Origin: Actinomadura graeca
GTDB taxonomy: Bacteria; Actinomycetota; Actinomycetes; Streptosporangiales; Streptosporangiaceae
Direction: 5' to 3'
DNA: 64,000 nt
Assembly (NCBI RefSeq): GCF_019175365.1
Contig: NZ_CP059572.1
Location: 4,774,001-4,838,000 of the forward strand
Positions 60,715-64,000 of the stretch are shown here, one piece after another (the first letter of the stretch is position 1; the number at the start of each line of letters is the position of its first letter). The notes under the pieces were generated by a model. It worked only from the letters and a program-made list of their open reading frames with translations. It ran no database searches and was not told the origin of the DNA. The position numbers and the translations under genes were made by a program.

Positions 60715-61462
60715 TGCACTCAATGCGAGCTGGGGCTGCCCATGAACCCGCTAGCTTCCAGATCCTCGAACCCGATCTCCCGATCGCGCGACGCACGTCG
60801 ACACCCGCCTCATGAACTAGCAACGATCTACGGCTTCGTAGGTCTGGTTGGGGGCGGTGGGCGTGTAACTCAACGTCTTCCTGGCGCTGGACGGACGGGG
60901 AGCTGCCGCTGCGGGTAGCGGCGGCCGTGACCCTCATGATGGTGGGCGACGCCGAGGCGCTGCGCCGGCTGATCGGCGGCGACGGCCGGGGAGGCGCCAG
61001 ATGGGGAAGGTGAGGACGCGCCCGGCCGACCCGCGGGACCTGCGCCCCGGACGATGGCCGAGATGCCACGCCCGTCTCATAGCTGCCTTTGCAGGAGCAG
61101 AGCAGCATGTGAGTCCTTCGCCAGGACCCGAATAGCCCCTCAGGGCGCTCACTAGCCATGTCCCACGACTCGCGATGTGCAAGCTCAGCAGCATGCCTGA
61201 GGAGCGTAGGCATATGGGACGCCTGAGGATGTGGACTTACCGGTACGCGACAACCTCCGGGATTGGTGGGTGTCTTGGTAAGGCCCGGTGTGCGTGGCAC
61301 CTCCGGAAACGAGTGGGGTGAGCCTCTTCGGCGAACTGGGTCACGCCGGGGCGGCCAGAGGAGACGAGGTAACGGATGACCGTCGTGCCCCGGGTCTGGG
61401 CGGTTGTTCATTGAAGATCGCGTCCGCATAAGGCGCTTTAAGTCTCGAAATCTGGAGGTGTG
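60715..61462. other. Gap between repeat array and tadC
   Basis: About 750 bp. A short protein-like stretch on the plus strand (LRVAAAVTLMMVGDAEALRRL, 60902-60965) has no start or family match and looks like a remnant. The rest is non-coding in appearance. A ribosome site GGAGG precedes tadC at 61454. Confidence 0.45.
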
Positions 61463-62437
61463 ATGGCAATGCTCGGAACGGTCCTGTGTGCCGCTGTGGC
61501 GGGCTTCCTCTTGCCGAAGGGAACCGGTGCCGCAACGCGACGGCTGGCCGGTGCGATACCTCGGGCGTCGCCTAGACATGCGGTTTCGCGAGGACCGCTC
61601 GGACGGTGGCGGGGCGCACCGCAAACCCGGTGCAGTGGACCTTGTGAAGGACGGCCCCAAGCGTGCAGGCGCGGAGAAGAGAGTCAAGGGCGGCGACCTG
61701 GAGGGGGCAGCGGGGACGCTACCAACCAGGTAGGACGAACCGGTGGTGGCAGCAGGGGCGGTGGATGGTGGGTTGCCGCCTCTGGTGCCAGAGAGGAAGG
61801 CTTGGTCGGCGACGTAGGCGCCGTGGCTGAGCGACGTGACCGTCTGATGCGGCGCGGCGCATCGGGTGCGGCGGGTCTGCTGTGCGCTGTCGTGCTGGGC
61901 GGCCTGCTCGGGGTCGTGACCGGTGGCCTGGTCGCAATGGCGGTCTGGCATTCGTTCAGTCGGCTGGGAAGTGCTGAACGTAAGCGGGAACAGGCGCGGC
62001 TCGTCGCCGATCTGCCTGTGGCGGTGGACCTCCTCGCCGCCTGCCTGCGAGGGGGAACGCCTTGGCATGACGCGGTAGAGGCGGTCGCAGACGCCGTCGG
62101 CGGTCCGCTCGGGGACGCACTACGTGGCGTCGCCGTTCAGATCCGGCTCGGTGCTGATCCCGCTGACGCGTGGCTGGTGTTGGCGAAGGATCCGGTGCTT
62201 GCGCCCCTGGCGCGTGCCGCGGTCCGCGGAGTGTCCAGCGGTGCCGCGCTGGCCCCGTCTCTCAGTCGTCTCGCCCGTGACCAGCGGAGAATTGCGCGGA
62301 CGACTGCCGCTGCACGGGCCCGCGCAGCTGGCATACGCGCGCTCGCTCCGTTGGGCCTGTGTTTCCTACCGGCTTTCGTGCTCCTCGGAGTGGTGCCGGC
62401 GATCGCCGGTATCGCCTCGACGATCCTCATCCCCTAG
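61463..62437 (+). CDS. tadC: TadC-like type II secretion F-domain membrane protein
   Basis: About 324 residues. One N-terminal hydrophobic segment (LGTVLCAAVAGFLL), a long Arg/Gly-rich low-complexity stretch (about 25-125), a second helix (GLLCAVVLGGLLGVVTGGLVAMAVW), the T2SSF domain (LPVAVDLLAACLRGGTPWHDAVEAV, AAVRGVSSGAALAPSLSRLA) and a C-terminal helix (FLPAFVLLGVVPAIAGIASTI). GGAGG precedes the ATG. The central low-complexity region is longer than expected, in line with the expansion seen elsewhere in this locus; a shorter start at a GTG near 61803 would omit it. Confidence 0.85.
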   Translation: MAMLGTVLCAAVAGFLLPKGTGAATRRLAGAIPRASPRHAVSRGPLGRWRGAPQTRCSGPCEGRPQACRRGEESQGRRPGGGSGDATNQVGRTGGGSRGGGWWVAASGAREEGLVGDVGAVAERRDRLMRRGASGAAGLLCAVVLGGLLGVVTGGLVAMAVWHSFSRLGSAERKREQARLVADLPVAVDLLAACLRGGTPWHDAVEAVADAVGGPLGDALRGVAVQIRLGADPADAWLVLAKDPVLAPLARAAVRGVSSGAALAPSLSRLARDQRRIARTTAAARARAAGIRALAPLGLCFLPAFVLLGVVPAIAGIASTILIP

Positions 62438-62521
62438 CGCGGCGATGATGGCGTCGCCCTGCACGACGAAGAACAGGCAGGACGAGGGGACTGTGTCGGG
62501 CTCCGACGCCTCGATTCAGGG

Positions 62522-62530
62522 TTATCCACA
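62522..62530. promoter_or_regulatory. Second TTATCCACA nonamer
   Basis: TTATCCACAG, matching the E. coli DnaA-box consensus, lies 92 bp before the DUF4244 gene. The first copy is before ssd (56015). Two single copies are not an origin; they may be DnaA-controlled promoters or chance. Confidence 0.4.
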
Positions 62531-62621
62531 GAACGCCGTTCGGCTGTTGCTCGGGGGCGCGTCATCGCAGGCTTGCAGTAGACGCGTTGAGGCGTCCTGG
62601 CCAAGCAACAGAGGAGGCGTC

Positions 62622-62816
62622 ATGCGGGTGATGGATGCGGTGGTGCGGCGATGGCGCGAAACGGACAGAGAAGAAGGAATGTCGACGGCGGAGTACGCCG
62701 TCGGCACCATCGCCGCGGCGGCCTTCGCCGGTCTGCTTTTCAAGATCGTCACGAGTTCGGAGGTGAAGACCTTGCTGACGGGAGTGATCAAGAGAGCGCT
62801 CCAGCTCGCAGGCTGA
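62622..62816 (+). CDS. DUF4244 Flp-type pilin-like protein
   Basis: 64 residues. A basic N-terminus is followed by the pilin-like cleavage/helix segment EEGMSTAEYAVGTIAAAAFAG and a short polar C-terminus. In actinobacterial Tad loci this DUF4244 protein takes the place of the Flp pilin subunit. GAGGAGG precedes the ATG at five bases. Confidence 0.92.
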   Translation: MRVMDAVVRRWRETDREEGMSTAEYAVGTIAAAAFAGLLFKIVTSSEVKTLLTGVIKRALQLAG

Positions 62817-62842
62817 GCGATCGGGCGGAACGCGAACGTGGG

Positions 62843-63184
62843 ATGGCGACGGTCGAGATAGCCGTGGCCCTACCCAGTCTGGTTCTGATCACGGCCCTGG
62901 CGCTCTGGGGGGTGACGGTCGCGTCTGTCCAACTCACATGCACGGATGCCGCCCGGACCGGGGCGCGTGCAGCTGCGCGAGGAGAATCCCTATCGGCTGT
63001 GCGTGACACGGTCGCCCGGGCACTCCCCGCCGGGGCCATGGTGAAGGTGCGGCGCGATGCGGCGGCGGTGCGGGTCGATATCTCCGCTGAGGTTCAGGCA
63101 CCAGCGGCGGCTGGACTTCCTCCGCTGGTCGTCCAGGCCCACGCGGTCGCCGTGACCGAGCCGGGCGTCGGAGATGAAGGCTGA
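62843..63184 (+). CDS. TadE-like minor pilin
   Basis: 113 residues. It begins MATVEIAVALPSLVLITALAL, the TadE-type prepilin helix, followed by a small extracytoplasmic domain with one Cys (TCTDAARTGARAAARGE). The ATG is the only canonical start in frame; similar proteins carry about ten residues more, which here would need a CTG. It follows DUF4244 by 26 bp. Confidence 0.9.
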   Translation: MATVEIAVALPSLVLITALALWGVTVASVQLTCTDAARTGARAAARGESLSAVRDTVARALPAGAMVKVRRDAAAVRVDISAEVQAPAAAGLPPLVVQAHAVAVTEPGVGDEG

Positions 63185-63186
63185 CA

Positions 63187-63225
63187 GCCGCGTCTTCGGC
63201 GGTGGCCAACCGCCGAAGACGCGGC
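63187..63225 (+). terminator. Strong hairpin terminator after TadE
   Basis: GCCGCGTCTTCGGCGGT and ACCGCCGAAGACGCGGC form a perfect 17-bp stem with loop GGCCA, starting 2 bp after the stop codon. Confidence 0.9.
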
Positions 63226-63826
63226 GTCCGCAGAGCGACCCGGGAGATGGGAGCTTGCTCGCTCCTTGTCGGCAGGTTGTCGTTGCTCTGAGCATTCGCT
63301 GACGACCTCTGCAGCTGCGGCTCGGCAGGAGCCGGAGGGCGGAATCGGCAGGAGCCGGAGGGCGGAATCGGCAGGAGCTGGAGGGAAGAATCGGCAGGAG
63401 TCGGAGGGAGAAAGGAAGTAGTAGCGGGTGATGCCGGCGGTCGTGAGACGGCGTGTGGGATATCGGCCGACGTGGGCTGTCTTGCCTAGGCTTCCGCGAC
63501 CTTGGCCAGCCCACCGGGCTCACCGCGCATCCGGTGGCCACCGGCCCGTGGGCGGCACCCTCATGACGACCTGCCGCTGGCGCGGTCCCACAACTATTCC
63601 GAGCGGCTCGCCGACCGGGGCGTCGGTGAGCAGTGGCCCGGACCGCTGCGCTGGGCGATAACCGGTTCATGCGCCAGCGCGCCTGGCCGCTCTGAAGTGG
63701 GGGTCGGTGATGGTCGTTGACGTGGCCGGACATCGCAGGGCCGGTTCTTGTGCTGGGGCGGCCCGGGGACGGACGCCAACCGTGGCCGATGTGAAGGGAA
63801 TCAACTGAAGCGTTGAGGAGGGCAGG
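63226..63826. repeat. Gap with four 23-bp tandem repeats (63324-63415)
   Basis: GGCAGGAGCCGGAGGGCGGAATC occurs exactly twice (63324, 63347), followed by two degenerate copies (63370, 63393). The rest of the 600-bp gap has no convincing gene. It separates TadE from the last TadE-like gene, which are normally adjacent. Confidence 0.75.
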
Positions 63827-64000
63827 ATGCGGAAGTGGCTGCGGATCGGGGAGCGGGATCGAGGATCCGGGACGCTGTGGGTGGTGGCCTTCACTTCGAT
63901 CATCTGGCTGGGCGGAGTGACCGCCATGGCCGTTGGCGGAGTGCGGACGGCCCGGCATCGAGGGGACGCCGCGGCTGATCTCGCGGCACTGGCCGGGGCG
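63827..64000 (+). CDS. TadE/Rv3655c-like pilus-associated protein (3' end outside window)
   Basis: 58 residues visible. A basic start (MRKWLRIGERDRGSGT) precedes a hydrophobic helix (LWVVAFTSIIWLGGVTAMAVGG) and then RHRGDAAADLAALAGA. This GSGT-helix-AADLAALA pattern is typical of the helicase/secretion-neighbourhood TadE-like protein that closes actinobacterial Tad loci. GAGGAGG precedes the ATG. Confidence 0.85.
   Translation, partial: MRKWLRIGERDRGSGTLWVVAFTSIIWLGGVTAMAVGGVRTARHRGDAAADLAALAGA

Noticed and set aside
56015..62530. Replication origin
   Set aside because: Only two DnaA-box-like nonamers 6.5 kb apart, no cluster, no dnaA/dnaN nearby.

Overview
The window is high-GC DNA with actinomycete traits: frequent GTG and TTG starts, a Wbl (WhiB-like) regulator, an NhaA antiporter, a MarP-type periplasmic protease, paired ArsA-like ATPases, a stressosome operon and an actinobacterial Tad pilus locus. 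The core gene order (ask...asd; PBP-wblA-two ArsA ATPases; crp-nth-NUDIX-marP; acs; ssd-tadA-tadB-tadC-DUF4244-TadE) resembles the central chromosome of Streptomyces relatives. The protein sequences suggest a Streptosporangiales/Thermomonosporaceae-type organism such as Actinomadura; this placement is inference.

Layout. 1-3032 (minus): the end of a small-molecule operon with a cysteine-synthase-like PLP enzyme cut by the window edge, a small membrane protein, an ATP-grasp ligase and a damaged diiron-oxygenase-like gene. 3755-9492: an F420/flavin oxidoreductase, aspartokinase, a DUF2637 (SpdB-like) membrane protein, aspartate-semialdehyde dehydrogenase and a TetR regulator. 9520-17938: secreted hydrolases, an S9 peptidase, MerR, XRE and GlxA-type regulators, small proteins and an acetyltransferase. 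18256-24236 (minus): a six-gene stressosome/partner-switching operon (RsbR, RsbS, RsbT, RsbT-PP2C fusion, hybrid histidine kinase, receiver-GAF-PP2C phosphatase). 24729-31200: an accessory island with an Excalibur protein, a frameshifted lipoprotein gene and a compact locus of XRE-TPR regulator, NUDIX enzyme, radical SAM/SPASM enzyme, 43-residue peptide and APH-like kinase. I read that locus as an uncharacterised RiPP system, and it is the most interesting item here. tRNA-Pro(CGG) lies at its right border.

31514-43585: methyltransferase, phosphoesterase, YqeY, a PASTA class A PBP, WblA, two ArsA-like ATPases, slipin, DUF4177, RidA, NUDIX and metallo-beta-lactamase proteins. 43919-54579: Crp with a near-perfect operator, endonuclease III, NUDIX, MarP, DUF309, alpha/beta hydrolase, holin-like protein, NhaA, acetyl-CoA synthetase behind a 21-bp minisatellite, and a Fic-like protein. 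54615-64000: a pentapeptide protein and a Tad pilus locus that is unusually bloated. It carries a 1-kb proline-rich open frame between ssd and tadA, seven degenerate ~82-bp tandem repeats between tadB and tadC, and further repeats before the last TadE-like gene, which runs off the window.

How the genes work together: aspartokinase and Asd make the first steps to lysine/threonine/methionine. The Rsb proteins form a stress-sensing cascade with phosphatase outputs. Ssd, TadA, TadB, TadC, DUF4244 and TadE form a pilus-like secretion system. The radical SAM enzyme, peptide and kinase would make and modify a small peptide under control of the divergent XRE regulator.
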